Part shown: piece by piece, positions 1-11,316 of the stretch | How positions within the stretch are numbered: position 1 is the first letter of the stretch | Layout of the letters: each line of letters starts with the position of its first letter | Assembly: GCA_003290165.1 (NCBI GenBank) | Contig: QNQO01006272.1 | Location: 372,001-436,000 of the forward strand | Length of the DNA stretch: 64,000 bases | From: Berberis thunbergii | Taxonomy: Eukaryota; Streptophyta; Magnoliopsida; Ranunculales; Berberidaceae | Reading direction: 5' to 3' | Notes under the pieces: model-generated | Seen by the model: the letters and a program-made list of their open reading frames with translations, nothing else | What the model was told of the DNA's origin: nothing | The model's database searches: none | Made by a program: the position numbers and the translations under genes

Positions 1-189
1 CAATAACAATTCCAAATTTAACCAAAGAAAGTTTGGAAAACTACAACTAAAGAAGCCCAAACGTGAACAAGCAAAGAAATCATTCACGATCTTGATGGCG
101 AGGTCCTTAAGGCTATAGCAGGAAGGGAAGATGTCTAATGGCCACCAAAAATGAGAAGAGATCTGTAGAAACGGAACAAAAGCAAACAT

Positions 190-324
190 TGTCTCTTCCA
201 CAATGACTATAACCATGATACCAAAGATTGTCATAGTCTAAGGGACGAAATCAAATGCCATGTCAGAAAAGGACGACTCAAAGAATTCATCAAACCCGAG
301 GATGAAATAATCACCTCAGGGTAA
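190..324 (+). pseudogene. Element A gag C-terminal zinc knuckle remnant
   Basis: Reading from base 190 gives a zinc-knuckle-like C-x2-H-x4-H-x4-C pattern (residues CLFHNDYNHDTKDC), followed by a charged stretch with LRDEI and GRLKEFI. The same C-x2-H-x4-H-x4-C form occurs in element B at 10514-10555, and a variant occurs in element C at 38151. This is the nucleic-acid-binding tail of gag in Tat-type elements. The upstream gag core lies mostly outside the window. The frame closes at a stop near base 325. Confidence 0.6.
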
Positions 325-411
325 CGACCAAATGAGACGATATACGTCTTACATGGTGCAGCTGAAGAAAAGGAGCAATCCAACCAATCCCGAAAGTGAG
401 TAGTTAGAGAC

Positions 412-975
412 ATGCGAGTAAAGATTAGATACCAAGAGCCATCATCACAGTGCGCAAAGACGATGCAGAGGACTCTAACCTTCTCAAACAAATATGCAGA
501 TGGGGTTAATTTCACACACAATGATGCCTTAGTAATCTTGGTCATGATAGCTAGATGGGAAATCAAGATGGTGTTGGTCGACACTGACAGCTCGGCCAAC
601 CTCTTATACCTGACAACTTTTCAAATGATGTGATTCACTAATGAGATGCTCTCACCTAGCGATCAACCGATGGTGCGTTTCAGCGGAGAACAATGTCGTT
701 CACTAGGGATGATTCAGCTAACAGTCAAAGCAGGAGAACCAGGAAAACAACGAGTGCTATTTACAATCTTCTTTGTTGTTGATGTTCCTTCTGCGTATAA
801 CATGCTACTCGGGAGACCCTGGATACACAAATGAGGGCAGTCTCCACAACTATGCACCAAACCTAAAGTATCATACTAACAATGGTATCAGGAGAATTAA
901 AGGAGATCAACCAGTAGCTCGTGAGTGTCATTTCGCAACAATAAAGACCCCTCACAAATAACAATTACTGCAACA
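412..975 (+). pseudogene. Element A aspartic protease remnant
   Basis: The retroviral-type aspartic protease domain processes the gag-pol polyprotein. The catalytic triplet region reads DTDSS at 580-594, where an active enzyme has DTG, so the glycine is replaced. A stop at 631-633 separates this from a second segment (646-834) with FSGE and the hydrophobic FFVVDVPSAYNMLLGRPW strand-loop that forms the second half of the fold. A frameshift near 830 carries the reading into GDQPVARECHFATIK. The same blocks occur in element B (10880-11316), where DTGSS is intact. Confidence 0.8.
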
Positions 976-979
976 ACCG

Positions 980-2520
980 GTGGAGCTTTCACAACAACTT
1001 GGTCTGACGAGTTCAGACTTTTTGTGCGATAATATGACTCCAACCAGCCCACGAGATCGATTTAACACCATACAACCGAAAAAAGAAACAATCGTACTCT
1101 ACCTAGACAACGAAGAAGATAAAGTAGTTCAGATTGGCACAAAGATTCATCCCGAACTTGCCAAGGAATTGATCCAACTGCTGAAAGATAATCAATATAT
1201 TTTTGCATGGACAATGAAGGACATGGTAGGGATAGACCTGTCCATCATCTCTCACAAACTACAAGTGAACCCAGACAAGAAGCCGGTTCTACAAAAAAGA
1301 AGGTCGGTGGCTCCAGAATGTAATCAGGCGATAAATGAGGAAGTGCACCGCCTACTTAATGTGGGGATGATAAAAGAAGCTCACTACCCAGACTGGTTGG
1401 CGAACACTTTATTAGTAAAAAAAATGACAAATGGAGGGTATGCGTTGACTACACCGATCTGAATAAAGCCTGTCGTAAAGACAGTTTTCCACCTCCACGA
1501 ATAAATCAGATAGTGGATGCAACTGCTGGGCACGAACTGCTAAGCTTCAAGGATGCATACTCCGAGTATAATCAGATACAGATGTACCCTCCCGACCAAG
1601 AAAAACATCTTTCATAACGAAAAGTGGTACATACTATTATCGGGTAATGCCTTTCGGATTAAAGAACATGGGAGCGACGTACCAACTGCTGGTGAACAGA
1701 ATGTTCAAATATCAAATTGGAAAAACGATGGAGGTTTACATCGATGACATGCTTGTCAAAAGCTCACACCGAGCAAACCATGTCTCAGATCTCGAACATG
1801 CATTCTCTCAACTATGAAAGTATAAGATGAAACTGAATCTGGAGAAGTGCACCTTTTGAATAGAATCAAATAAATTCCTTGGGTACATGATACCCCAAAG
1901 AGGAATTGAGGCTAATCCAAAGCATATACAGGCGTTTATCAACATGCAGTCAGCAACAAACATAAAAAGTGTACAAAGCCTTAATGGAAGATTAGCAGCC
2001 TTGAACAGGTTTATCTCCAAATCATTGGACAAATGTCTGCCCTTCTTTGAAATTTTGAAGGGAAACAAGACATTCGAGTGGAATACGGAATGCGAGGAAG
2101 TCTTTCAAAGCCTTAAAAAGTATAAGGGGAGCACAGAGCTACTAACGAAACCGAACACGGGGGAAGCATTGTATCTATATCTATCTGTGTTTGACCACAC
2201 GGTCAGCTCAGCATTAGTACGGGAAGAAAAATGAATGCAAAAACTAGTATACTACATCAGCAAAACACTTGCGGATGCAAAAATCAATTATCCAACCCTA
2301 GATAAATTGGCATTCGCTCTGATCGTGTCGTCAAGAAAACTACGATCGTACTTCGAAGCACATCCAATCACAGTTATGACCAAACAACCGCTTCGATCGA
2401 TATTGCACTAACCAAATCTATCGAAAAAATGGTGAAATGGGCAATAGAAGTTGGACAATTCGGTATCATCTATGTACCCAAAACCGTTATCAAAGCTCAG
2501 GCACTAGTAGATTTCATCGC
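980..2520 (+). pseudogene. Element A reverse transcriptase (Ty3/gypsy), broken
   Basis: This is the RNA-dependent DNA polymerase domain. The open part 980-1462 contains the N-terminal RT block (FAWTMKDMVGID, then QKRRSVAPE and WLANTLLVKK). After a frameshift the next frame gives VDYTDLNKACRKDSFP. Another frame has RVMPFGLKN and then the catalytic YIDD at 1737-1748. The thumb and connection follow at 1887-2234 (FLGYMI, NGRLAALNRFISKS, LPFFEILKG, FEWN). The YIDD box itself is intact, but at least three frameshifts and several stops (for example around 1815, 1857 and 2232) inactivate the ORF. Confidence 0.88.
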
Positions 2521-2920
2521 CGAATTCACAGGAAGCAACAACCAGCAGATGAAAAGCAATAGCGAAATATTACAACCCAAACCAATCACTGACGGATGAA
2601 TCCTCCACCGTAATGGAACATCCAACGAAGCGGTAAGCGAAGCTGGACTAGTCCTGTACAACGAAGCCTTGTATGAAGTTGTCATAGCAGGGCTACAGTT
2701 AGCAAACACTTGGGAATGAAAGATGTTAGCGTCTTTACTGATTCCAAGCTAGTAGTCAATCAACTAAATGGCAAGTTTCAAGTCAAAGATAACCAAATGA
2801 AAACCTACCACCAGAAAATCACAGAGCTAGTAGAAACCTTCCGAATTGCGGTCATTCAATGGTGCGCAAGGGCGGAGAACAAAAAGTCAACGGGTTACAA
2901 AGGAGGCATCGACAACTAAG
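2520..2920 (+). pseudogene. Element A RNase H remnant
   Basis: This is the RNase H domain that follows RT in Ty3/gypsy pol and degrades the RNA of the RNA:DNA hybrid. Visible blocks are ALVDFIAEFTGS before it, LVLYNEALYEVVIAGLQLA with a frameshift, then VFTDSKLVVNQLNGKFQVK. The Asp of TDSKLV is the conserved active-site position. A short linker leads into the integrase region. Stops, including one after GIDN near 2919, break it. Confidence 0.78.
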
Positions 2921-2939
2921 GAAAATGATAATGCGCTCA

Positions 2940-4327
2940 TCGTGATGCAAGGAAGCTCCATACTTGAAAACCAAGTGGAAAAAGCATGCACCACGAATCA
3001 AGAAACAATTGGACAACTCCAATCCTGGCATATATATCACGGAGAACTCCCAACAAATAAGGTGGAAGCCCAAAAATTACAAAATCGGGCAGCAAGATAC
3101 ACAATGATCAATGATAGACTCTATAGAAGGTCTGCCACGAACCTATTGTTAATGTGTCTATGACCAGAAGATGTTGAATATATTATGCAAGAAATCCACC
3201 ACCATGGTGCATGTGGAAATCACCCAAGGGGAAGAACGTTGGCCCATAAAGAACTCAGGCTAGGTTATTACTGGCCAACGATGCAAAAAATGCTCAAAAA
3301 CTCTTTCGCAAGTGTGACGAAATCCAAAGATTTGCCCCGTACACTTACATGCGGGACAAACCCTGATCCCGATGAGTAGCCCTTGGCCATTCATGCAATG
3401 AGGAATGGACATCGTAGGACCACTCCCCGCGACCGACAAGAAGAAGTTTCTTCTCGTAGCAGTAGACTACTTCACTAAGTGGGTATAAATAGAACCCTTA
3501 ATGAAGATAAGAGAAGCCCAAGTCGAGAAGTTTCTTTAAAAAGATATAATATGCTGATTCAAGACCCCAAGGGTAATTGTCACAGACAACGGAAAGAAAT
3601 TTGAAGACAAGAAGGTCAAGGAGCGATGCAAAAACCTGAATATCCAGCAACACTTCTCTGCGCTTACTCATCCACAAGCAAACGGACAAGCTGAGGTCAA
3701 GAACAAAACAATCTTGGAAGCAATCAAAAGAAGGCTTGAAGCAGCAAAATTACTGTTGACATCTGAGTTACTTAGCGTCCTTGGGGCATACATAACAATA
3801 AAACGAACTCCAATGAGAAAAACACCTATAGCCCTTGCATACGGATCCGAAGCAATGATACTCGTGAAGATTGGTATGCCAACATTTCGAACCAAAGAAT
3901 TTTGCGCTGAGGACAACATCGAAGCATTGAAAGTCGGGTTGGACCTCCTCGAGAAAAAGCGAGAAACGACCTTTATCAAAACAACAACCTACCAACAGCG
4001 TATGGCCGAATATTACAACAAGAGGGTGCGAATCCGCACTTTTAACATTGGCGACTGGGTACTACGAAAAGTCCAATTCAACACAAATGAACTTGGTGCA
4101 AGCAAGCTAAACCCAAATTGGGAAGGACCATACAGAGTAACAAAGATCAACAGACCAAGAACATAATGGTTGGAAAACAAGGAGGGCGAAAAGCTACCTC
4201 GGCCATTGAATGTAGAGTACTTGAAAATATATTATCAATGAACTTCTTCGCTCACTCTTTCATCTTGAATTCAAAACGACAAGAATTCAATCAGGACAAG
4301 GAAGTTAGATTAAAACCCAAGTCGTGA
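2940..4327 (+). pseudogene. Element A integrase, broken but with D-35-E spacing kept
   Basis: Integrase inserts the cDNA into host DNA. The N-terminal zinc-binding region shows EIHHHGACGNHPRGRTL and YYWPTMQ at 3185-3290. The catalytic core has its first Asp in MDIVGPLP (codon 3418-3420), the second in VTDNGKKF (3585-3587) and the Glu in GQAEVKN (3693-3695). The last two are exactly 36 codons apart, the canonical D-35-E spacing. A frameshift separates the first two acidic residues. The C-terminal region is open from 3714 to 4166 and contains GDWVLRK and NWEGPYRVTK, a typical gypsy integrase tail. Multiple stops make the copy dead. Confidence 0.87.
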
Positions 4328-4714
4328 AAGTACTAAGCATGGCTAGAGTATCGAGCAAAAACAATGTATGTACAGGACGAACGAGTCGGACATATAAACC
4401 AAAACTTCTAGCCTGATCAACCACGAAGTAATAAAGTACCAGGACGCAAGAGTCGTACTTTTTCTCGACGACTATAATGTACAACTTCGTAATCCATGTA
4501 TAGAATCGGATTCTGTAAATTGAGCTTCTACATGACTAGAATGTCGAACATCGAAGCCAGTCATAAAAATTTGGACAAACGAGTCAGAAATCTGCCAGGA
4601 ATGTAGTAAATAAAAAACTGATAAGCTAGACATACTAGACGCAACAAATGTGAAATATAAAATTTTCATTGATCTTTTTATAAAAGTAAATTACAAGAGA
4701 ATTAAAAGAAATAA
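4328..4714. other. Element A spacer between pol and the antisense ORF
   Basis: This non-coding stretch lies between the integrase tail (+ strand) and the end of the antisense ORF (minus strand). It contains several GACGAACGAGTCGGAC-like and GGACGCAAGAGTCGTAC-like phrases (about 4375-4460), a loosely repetitive 3' untranslated region. I see no coding potential on either strand. Confidence 0.5.
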
Positions 4715-6979
4715 TTAAGAAAGGGCGTCGACATCAGCATCATCTCTAGGTGGTGTGGGCTCAGACAAGTGCTGAGAAAGTTCGCCGATAACTGGATTAC
4801 CTAGTGAATCTGGAACGACTTCTTCGACATCATCAAATTCTTGCTCAATAAAGCAACAATATTCGGACATATCTAAACCTCGCGTCTCCAATAAATCCAA
4901 GAAGTCATGGTGACCATCGACCACTCTTTTCCAATCACAGCCTCTGCTGCCTTCAACTTTTAGATGATAGCTCAGCTCGGATCAACGCTAATTCTTTATA
5001 AACAACTACGAGTCTAGCAGAAACTGCAGACTTGGTAGCAACAAGCTTGGAATTCAGTTGAGTGATTTGAGTCACTAAAGCCTTAAGAGTTGGCAGAACA
5101 TTCCTCAGCAGAACTAATGGCCACGTTACGTTCAACCTTTCGGTAGGACAACCCTTTCTCAACAGCATCCAGACGGGACCGCAACTTATCCAATTCAACT
5201 TCAAAGGTTTCGAGGTTAGAAGCAAACATGTCATGAATGGCCACTAGTTCTCGCAACGACATCTGTGCATAATCTGCAGCCCTTGCACACTCTATGCATT
5301 GCACCTTCAATGAATCAAATCGGCAAAAAACATGAGAAGGGACCAGGATATGTCCTGCCAGCTTTCGCTCAATGAGCGTCACCTGATCACGAGCAGCTTT
5401 ACAGTCCGACCCTATCATGGCCGCATAAGTATGAAGAGTCATCCCTTCCATAAGGTATTGGAGGCCCTCATCAATATGACGACATGGTGGGCGTACGGGC
5501 ATAAAAGCTCTATTAGCCAACCGCCAATGAGGTTGCATGCGTTGTCCTGCACATCAACTCGAAAAGCCAGAAGAACTCCTCGGGCGCAGTCAAAACAGAA
5601 CGAGAAGTGGAGGGAGTAGCAAGTGATCTTAGGTCCCAACAACAACAGAAGAAATAGGGAGTTTGAAGTTCCAAGCTCGAGTAGCAACTCAATCCTCCAT
5701 TGTCGGATCATACTCAAAGTCATCCAAGGTCTTAGTACCCTTTGGATCCTCAGACTGCCAAATACCAAGTTGAAGCATTTTGTTTTCAATAATGCGAGAG
5801 TCATCAATCATCAGGCTAGCGAAAATGGGCCAACCGTAATAGGCAACAGAACTTTTCTCACGATCATCTAGACGATGAAAAACCTCCTTCTTACTCCTTT
5901 TGAGAACTCGATTTACTTCCTCGTCCTCTCGAGCATAATAGTCATCCTCTAAATCACGACCTCCTTTTGGAAGAGAAACAACATGAGAAGGAGCCCTAGC
6001 AGCGTCATGAACTGAGGTGGCGAGCTTCTTTCTCTTCGAAACACAACCAAAACTGACAACTAACATCTTGGAAGGGCTAGGAGGCCTAGGAACTTTCAAT
6101 TTCCTAACAATCGACCGGGTACTCCCAGAACCTCGAGTAGCGACAGAAGCAATTCGGCATACAGGCTCATCAACAGAACCATCTTTGCGATCGATATCCA
6201 CATCACCAACGTGCACAATAATCACCTCCAAGGCACGGCTGACAATAGGCTCCGCGCGACCCGCCTCACCTAACAAATATAAGCCACCACGGAAAATGGC
6301 ATCCGTAGTAAGGAAATCTTTTACTGAGACTCGAGGAAGATTGCCAAATCGACTGTAAAACTCATGTTCTTCCAACGACAATGACAACTCGACTCTTTTA
6401 GGCTCCCGAAATGACCGCGAAATTTGATTTTCACAAAACTGGAAGTAATTGGAAGATAGGGATGCATAAAACCAAGACCTCGACCAACCCCCATACTCCT
6501 CTCATATGTCCTTGAAACAAGAAGGAGAGCAAAGTCAACAGGTGTGATTAGTGTTTAAGCTAAAACCCACCAAATAATGCAAAACCCTGATATTCATAGG
6601 GATACCAGATGCAGCAGCCCTTGCTAAGGTCACAACCATCACCTTTAGTCTAGGTACTCCCAGACGATTGCAGGAGTCGGAAGCCTAAAGCCGAATGGGA
6701 CATACCAGAGTACAAAGCAATATACCCATGTTTTGGACAACAAGGATTGTCGCCCTCCTCAGGGAAAATGATTTCCAGATCGGCCAGCAACGAATAATCA
6801 TGACAGAGGCTATCTAGAGTCGCATGCGTTGTCCGCTTAGGCAAAAAGAAAGCTTCACAAACATCAAGAACATCGCCACTCAAAACTCTGAAGCTAGACA
6901 TGATTATAAAGCAAACGAAAATCGACGAATCAACAACTGGAAATTGAAGAGGTACAAATGAGAGTAAACCCATACTCAA
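4715..6979 (-). pseudogene. Element A antisense ORF (aORF), Transposase_28-like head and coiled-coil tail
   Basis: A protein-like sequence runs on the minus strand, opposite to gag-pol, in fragments: 6979-6650, 6387-5689 (232 aa), 5538-5083, 5234-4953 and 4924-4715. The head has PEEGDNPCCPKHGYIALY, like proteins grouped in Pfam as 'putative gypsy type transposon' (Transposase_28). The middle holds a basic, Pro/Ser-rich linker and ends IIENKMLQLGIWQSEDPKG. The tail starts with GLQYLMEGM and is heptad-rich, probably coiled coil (LDKLRSRLDAVEKGL). The C-terminus is acidic. Elements B and C carry homologous copies in the same place and orientation. Antisense extra ORFs are known in some Tat-lineage elements; their function is not established. 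Frameshifts break this copy. Confidence 0.78.
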
Positions 6980-6989
6980 CTTATCCTTT

Positions 6990-7220
6990 TACAAGGTCGA
7001 GCAGTGAAAGGTCTTACTTGGGAGAACAGATATGACAGTCGCACGAAATCTCAAAAATTGCGCTAAAACGAGCAGGCGGACGGAACATCGGAGAGACAAC
7101 AACAACAACGACAAATAGTAAGAGCACCAAATGTGCCATAATGTTGAAATTGAAAAAAAAAAAAACCGCCAAACAATTAGTGGATACATGAACATACCCA
7201 CTGACTAAGAGAGGAGTAGC
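6990..7220. other. Element A sequence before the 3' LTR, with polypurine-like tract
   Basis: This is a short non-coding region between the aORF start and the 3' LTR. The bases just before the LTR (about 7208-7220) are AAGAGAGGAGTAGC, purine-rich as expected for a polypurine tract that primes plus-strand synthesis. Elements B and C have equivalent purine-rich tracts directly before their 3' LTRs. Confidence 0.5.
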
Positions 7221-7776
7221 TGATGATACATCAAAATAGACCAATTATCGCGACCATTCACGTGGCAGAAAACATCCACCGTGAGGATATGGCGCCCCAT
7301 CTACTGGGCCAGCTCATAAAACCCAAGAAGAATGAAGGCAACCATAGGGGCGCAGACAATGCCCACTATAAGAAGATATAATTAAAGCTCGAACGAATCA
7401 AAGCCCAAATCTAGGCCCAATACAAGTTCTTTTATAAAGAAACAGAACGTTGCACCAAGAAAAGTCGTGGAAGGGGTTACGCCTCCACGACGCATCTTCA
7501 TCAATGAGAAGAATGTTACGAGAAACATCTCCTTTTGTTCCGCTTTACATGCTTAAGTCACGTAGAGAATTAACCACAATCATTATAAAAGGTAAAGGAA
7601 ATATTCGACACAGGTATGCAATTTTAACTGAGTTTAGTTCATATTTACTTCCTTCTTCAAACTGAGTTGTTGACTTAAGCATCAGAGTGCATCCGGACAC
7701 CAAAAAGGTGGTCCTTGGCTGCCTAACATTTGTTTTGCAGGTCAAACTCACAAAAGGGCGATTTTTGGACGCATCA
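7221..7776 (+). repeat. Element A 3' LTR
   Basis: It begins TGATGATACATCAAA and ends GACGCATCA, giving the TGATG...CATCA short inverted ends also seen in elements B and C. A TATA-like TATAAAA sits at 7584-7590. The tail contains GACTTAAGCATCAGAGTGC, a block shared by all three elements. The sequence is clearly related to the element C LTRs (shared start and shared CACGTGGCA and GGTAAAGGAAA phrases). The partner 5' LTR lies outside the window. Confidence 0.82.
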
Positions 7777-7924
7777 AATGTAATAAAAGATTGTGAGCCT
7801 AAGTTCTATAAAATTAATAAAAGATGAGCAAGCTTAATAGTTCAGGGAGGAATTAGAGTTTAAAATAACCAAATTTTCATTTTTTTTGTCAAATATGATT
7901 TATTAATGTCTTTGCTATGTTATA

Positions 7925-8612
7925 TGATGATACATAAAAACAGTCACACCCCGGAGCCGTACACATGTCTTGATGATCTCGAGGAATTACGACATCAACA
8001 CGTCGGCCCAACAATGATCCGGCTCAAGCAATTCTAAGCCCGCCCAATTGTGATTCGCTAGGCGAACTCGAATTCTCATAGCATGATAGGCCAACACATT
8101 TCACAACTATCCTCAATACTCGAAAGCCCTCTTCAAGCAAGTATCTAGAGGATCAGTTTCGGACAGGCAACTACAGCTACTTTCTGCTTCCAACTAGGAA
8201 GCAAACACCAGAGTATCTTCCACACAGGGAAACTCCCTTCTACATACTGCTCTTGGATTGGGAACTATCTCACGCGTATCTAGGAGCACAGAGCTAACAT
8301 AAAACCTCCCTCCTACAACACGACTTCTAATTAGGGAGGGATCTCCATGAAGATCTCCTTCCGAAACTACACTTATGATAGCCTGGTAGAACCAGAACTC
8401 CTTGCACTATAAATAAGACACGAGGTTGGTAACCTAAGGTATGCTAAAAATTCCCTGTTACAACATTAAACCTTCCTCAGAGCCCTGTCTGACTTTAGCA
8501 TCGGAGTGCCATCGGTCACCCCACAGTGGTCTGTGGCTCACGTGCGTTATTTGTGCATGTCAGGAGGACAGCAGAACTAGCTCAAAGTTGGGAGCGGAAA
8601 AAGACTGCATCA
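7925..8612 (+). repeat. Element B 5' LTR
   Basis: It starts TGATGATACATAAAAA and ends GACTGCATCA. A good TATA box, TATAAATA, lies at 8408-8415 and probably drives the element transcript. The tail has GACTTTAGCATCGGAGTGCC, shared with the other Tat elements here. Alignment by eye with the LTR at 16531-17211 shows the same phrases throughout with scattered substitutions and small indels. Confidence 0.92.
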
Positions 8613-8637
8613 GTTTGGCGTCATCCGTGGGGAAGTG
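8613..8637 (+). other. Element B primer binding site region
   Basis: The sequence straight after the LTR, GTTTGGCGTCATCCGTGGGG, occupies the place of a tRNA primer binding site. Element C has the close match GTTTAGCGTCGTCCGTGGG after its 5' LTR. I did not assign the tRNA. Confidence 0.6.
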
Positions 8638-8639
8638 AG

Positions 8640-9170
8640 TTTGAAAGAGAAGATAACGGAATGACACAATTTTTTGTGAAACAAACACAAGCTCGATTCC
8701 GGCTGCTGTAACTAGGAGGAGTTCTCGTTCCTGTTCTTTCCAGTTACAGACCCATCCAAATAGAATGTCCAACTTTTAGTTCTTTTTGCAACAAACACTT
8801 TTTCGTCTGGTAACGCTTTGGTTATGGACGACTGATCAAGAACATGATTTTCTGCCAAAAGATCAGCAATGGCTTGGCCTTTGATAGCCCCTTGATAGCC
8901 GGAACACAAGAACTCTTGAATTCTGATTACTTTAATAAAATAACCAAACCACCTGGCTAATCTTCCTAACAAAACTGGTTGTGACAAGAAATAACGGGTC
9001 GGATTTTGTTATGAGATGAACGGCGTGAGATAGTTTGCCTTCACTTATGTGATGTGTGCAAATACCAAGGCAATACACATTCTTTCCACCTTGGGGTAGC
9101 GAGTTTCTGCTAGTAGCATTACACTACTTAACTTTAGTAGACATGTCGTTCCTTCCCTTGTTCATCAGTC
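8640..9170 (-). pseudogene. Reversed fragment of another gypsy RT-connection/RNase H inside element B
   Basis: Read on the minus strand, this stretch gives LSHAVHLITKSDPL, then SQPVLLGRLARW, then AIKGQAIADLLAENHV and WTFYLDGSVTG. These are the consecutive blocks of the connection region and the start of RNase H in gypsy pol. The orientation is opposite to element B, so it is a separate scrap or rearrangement placed between the primer site and gag. Frameshifts are present (for example after SDPL). Confidence 0.72.
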
Positions 9171-9750
9171 TTGGCCAAGAGTACGGCCAATGAAGCTTCT
9201 ATAGAAAAGAGAGTTCATAACTTTACACTAATCGTTGTCTCCTACCAAAACCCAAAGAGATGGTGACCACCAGGACATGCAACAACGAATAACCAGGGCA
9301 CTCGTCCAATGCTCAGTCTGTCCCTATACCGCCTCATTCAGCAGTTCCTGTCGTGCACGGGCAGCCAACGCACGCTCCTACTCCTACGCCAACGGCAGTA
9401 ACGATGGACCCCATAATCGATGTGCTGGCATCCTAGATACAGCAAATCACCAAGGTAGTGGAGTCTTTCGTGACAGAATCCACTACTTGCTAATGGAGAA
9501 CAGGAACAGCACGGACCCCCGCCTCAGAAGAAGATAGGGAGCAAGCACAGGAGAGCCAAGCCCCATCTAGTTCTCATTGGACTAAGGGAGGTTGCGCGAC
9601 TAACGATGTGTTCACCTCCAAATAGAGGCTCGACCGTGAGAACCCCCTCCGCAGAGGGACGCATGATCCGGTCGTACTATATCGCCTCTCCGTCCCACCA
9701 TTTGTGGACTAAATAATGAATGGGGCTCTTCCGAGGAAGTTCACTCCCCG
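9171..9750 (+). pseudogene. Element B gag N-terminal region, broken
   Basis: From about 9256 a reading on the + strand is Pro/Thr/His-rich with many frame changes. It ends in the typical lead-in to the gag core (SSPKLDSYDGTTDPFDQL-like phrase around 9742-9790). Stops occur every few dozen codons, so the N-terminal gag is degraded. The real start codon cannot be chosen. Confidence 0.45.
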
Positions 9751-9759
9751 AAGCTCGAC

Positions 9760-10299
9760 TCCTACGACGGAACCACCGATCCTTTCGATCAGCTACGCCA
9801 TTACCAACACGTAATGACCCTCAAAGAAGGATCTGAGTCTATCATGTGCAGAACCTTTCTCACCAATTTAAAACGCTTTGCGCTGACATGGTTCCGCAGC
9901 CTTCCACCAAAGTCAATCGACTCCTTCAAAATACTGGCGAAGGAATTCCTGACACGTTTTGTCGGAAGCCAGCGTTTCAGAAAAGGCATGCACTACATAC
10001 TCTTTCTAAGGCAAAGGTCCGATGAGACACTCCGAGAGTATGTCACGCGCTTTAACAATGAGCTGACCCTCATCGACGGGTGTAGCGACAATACAACTGT
10101 GACAGCCTTCATTGCGGGCCTCAGAAAGGGAAAGCTTTTCGAGGACCTCACCTTGGAACCCCCTCTGGACATGGCGGAGCTCCTCAAGAGCTTCCAGAGA
10201 CACATCACCCTGGAGGAGTCAAGGACTGCTAAAAGGAAAATCGAAGGCGACAGGAAGCCCTCCTCTCTTAGGGACAAGAATGAGGGGGAAAAGACATAA
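9760..10299 (+). pseudogene. Element B gag core (retrotransposon gag domain)
   Basis: The gag polyprotein forms the particle that packages element RNA. The open segment 9814-10299 (161 aa) matches the Retrotrans_gag pattern: MCRTFLTNLKRFALTWFRSL, then SIDSFKILAKEFLTRFVGS, then RSDETLREYVTRFNNE and a C-terminal basic stretch. Just upstream SYDGTTDPFDQLRHYQH completes the start of the domain. A frame change around 10300 breaks the link to the zinc knuckle, so this is part of a damaged gag. Confidence 0.85.
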
Positions 10300-10479
10300 G
10301 GAAGAGGAACGAAGCAAAAAAAACCACAACGACAACAGGTCGGACCCTGATCGGCCCAAGCCGGAGAAATCATCCAACTACGTTGGGCCCAGAGCCGTGA
10401 CGCCCCTAAGCGCTAGCCTATCAGACGTACATAACTCCATGAACAACTGAGAAGAACTAAAGTGGCCCCCAATGACACG

Positions 10480-10640
10480 CGGAGACCCTTCCAAGCGCGA
10501 CAACGGCAAATATTGCACATACCACAAGGAGGGCGACCACAACACCAACAACTGCAAGAGTCTGAGGTATGAAGTTGAGTATTGGATCCGCAAAGGCAAA
10601 CTGAAAGAATTCTTGAAATATGATATGCAGTCATAACAAA
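10480..10640 (+). pseudogene. Element B gag zinc knuckle
   Basis: The C-x2-H-x4-H-x4-C knuckle is read from 10514 to 10555 (CTYHKEGDHNTNNC), followed by LRYEVEYWIRKGKLKEFL. This is the nucleocapsid-like end of gag and aligns with the element A and C knuckles. A stop follows at about 10634. Confidence 0.72.
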
Positions 10641-10871
10641 CTAGGGACAGGGGGAGTCAGTTAAAGAAATAAAGAATGAGACTCCAGGGATAATCTACGT
10701 CCTTCATGGAGTCGGACCGAATGAAGACCAATCGTACAGGTCTCGCAAGCGGACACTACTGGATATGCGGACACAATCCGCGAATTAGGACAGGCACATC
10801 TGTCACTCACGAGCTCAGAACCCCATTCCCACTTTGACTTTCACGAACAGGGACCTCGATGGAGTTTGAGT

Positions 10872-11316
10872 GCTGCACAATGACGCCTTGGTCATCTTTG
10901 TTTCCATCGCAAAGTGGGAAGTGAAAAGGGCTTTGGTTGACACAGGAAGTTCACTTAACGCTATGTTCTACAACGCATTCCACAGCATGGACCTCAAGGA
11001 GGAAAACCTAACGTCTTCATAACACCCGCTGATCGGATTTAGCGGGGAGAAGTGCTTCCCCATCGGAAAGATAAGGTTGGCTATGGTGGTCAGAGAGTCG
11101 CAGCCCGAGAAAGTCTTATTTCTAGACTTCATGGTGGTAGACGCACCATCATCCTACAATCTCATCTTTGGAAAACCTTGGCTCCATCAGATGGAAGCAG
11201 TGGTTTCCACCCTTCACCAGTATGTTAAATATACTGCTAACCACTCTGAAGGAACAATACGTGGAGACCAACCCATGGCACGAGGCTGCCACTACGCCGC
11301 ACTGAAACACAGATAG
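10872..11316 (+). pseudogene. Element B aspartic protease, catalytic DTGSS intact
   Basis: The reading from 10872 (HNDALVIFVSIAKWEVKRA) reaches DTGSS at 10939-10953, the intact active-site triad of a retroviral-type protease. A stop (TAA, about 11021) interrupts it before IGFSGEKCFPIGKI. The open segment 11077-11316 then gives LDFMVVDAPSSYNLIFGKPW and RGDQPMARGCHYAALK. It aligns block for block with element A, where DTG is mutated to DTD. No RT follows. Confidence 0.82.

Larger units (their letters stand above)
1..7776 (+). mobile_element. Element A: degenerate Ty3/gypsy LTR retrotransposon (Tat-type), 5' end outside window
   Basis: On the + strand the order is gag zinc knuckle, aspartic protease, reverse transcriptase, RNase H, integrase, then a long antisense ORF (minus strand), then a 3' LTR. 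Protease-RT-RNaseH-INT is the Ty3/gypsy order. The gag and pol wording and the extra antisense ORF point to the Tat lineage (relatives of Retand and Ogre). Stop codons and frameshifts break every domain, so the copy is not functional. The 5' LTR and most of gag lie left of the window, so the target duplication cannot be checked. Confidence 0.88.
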
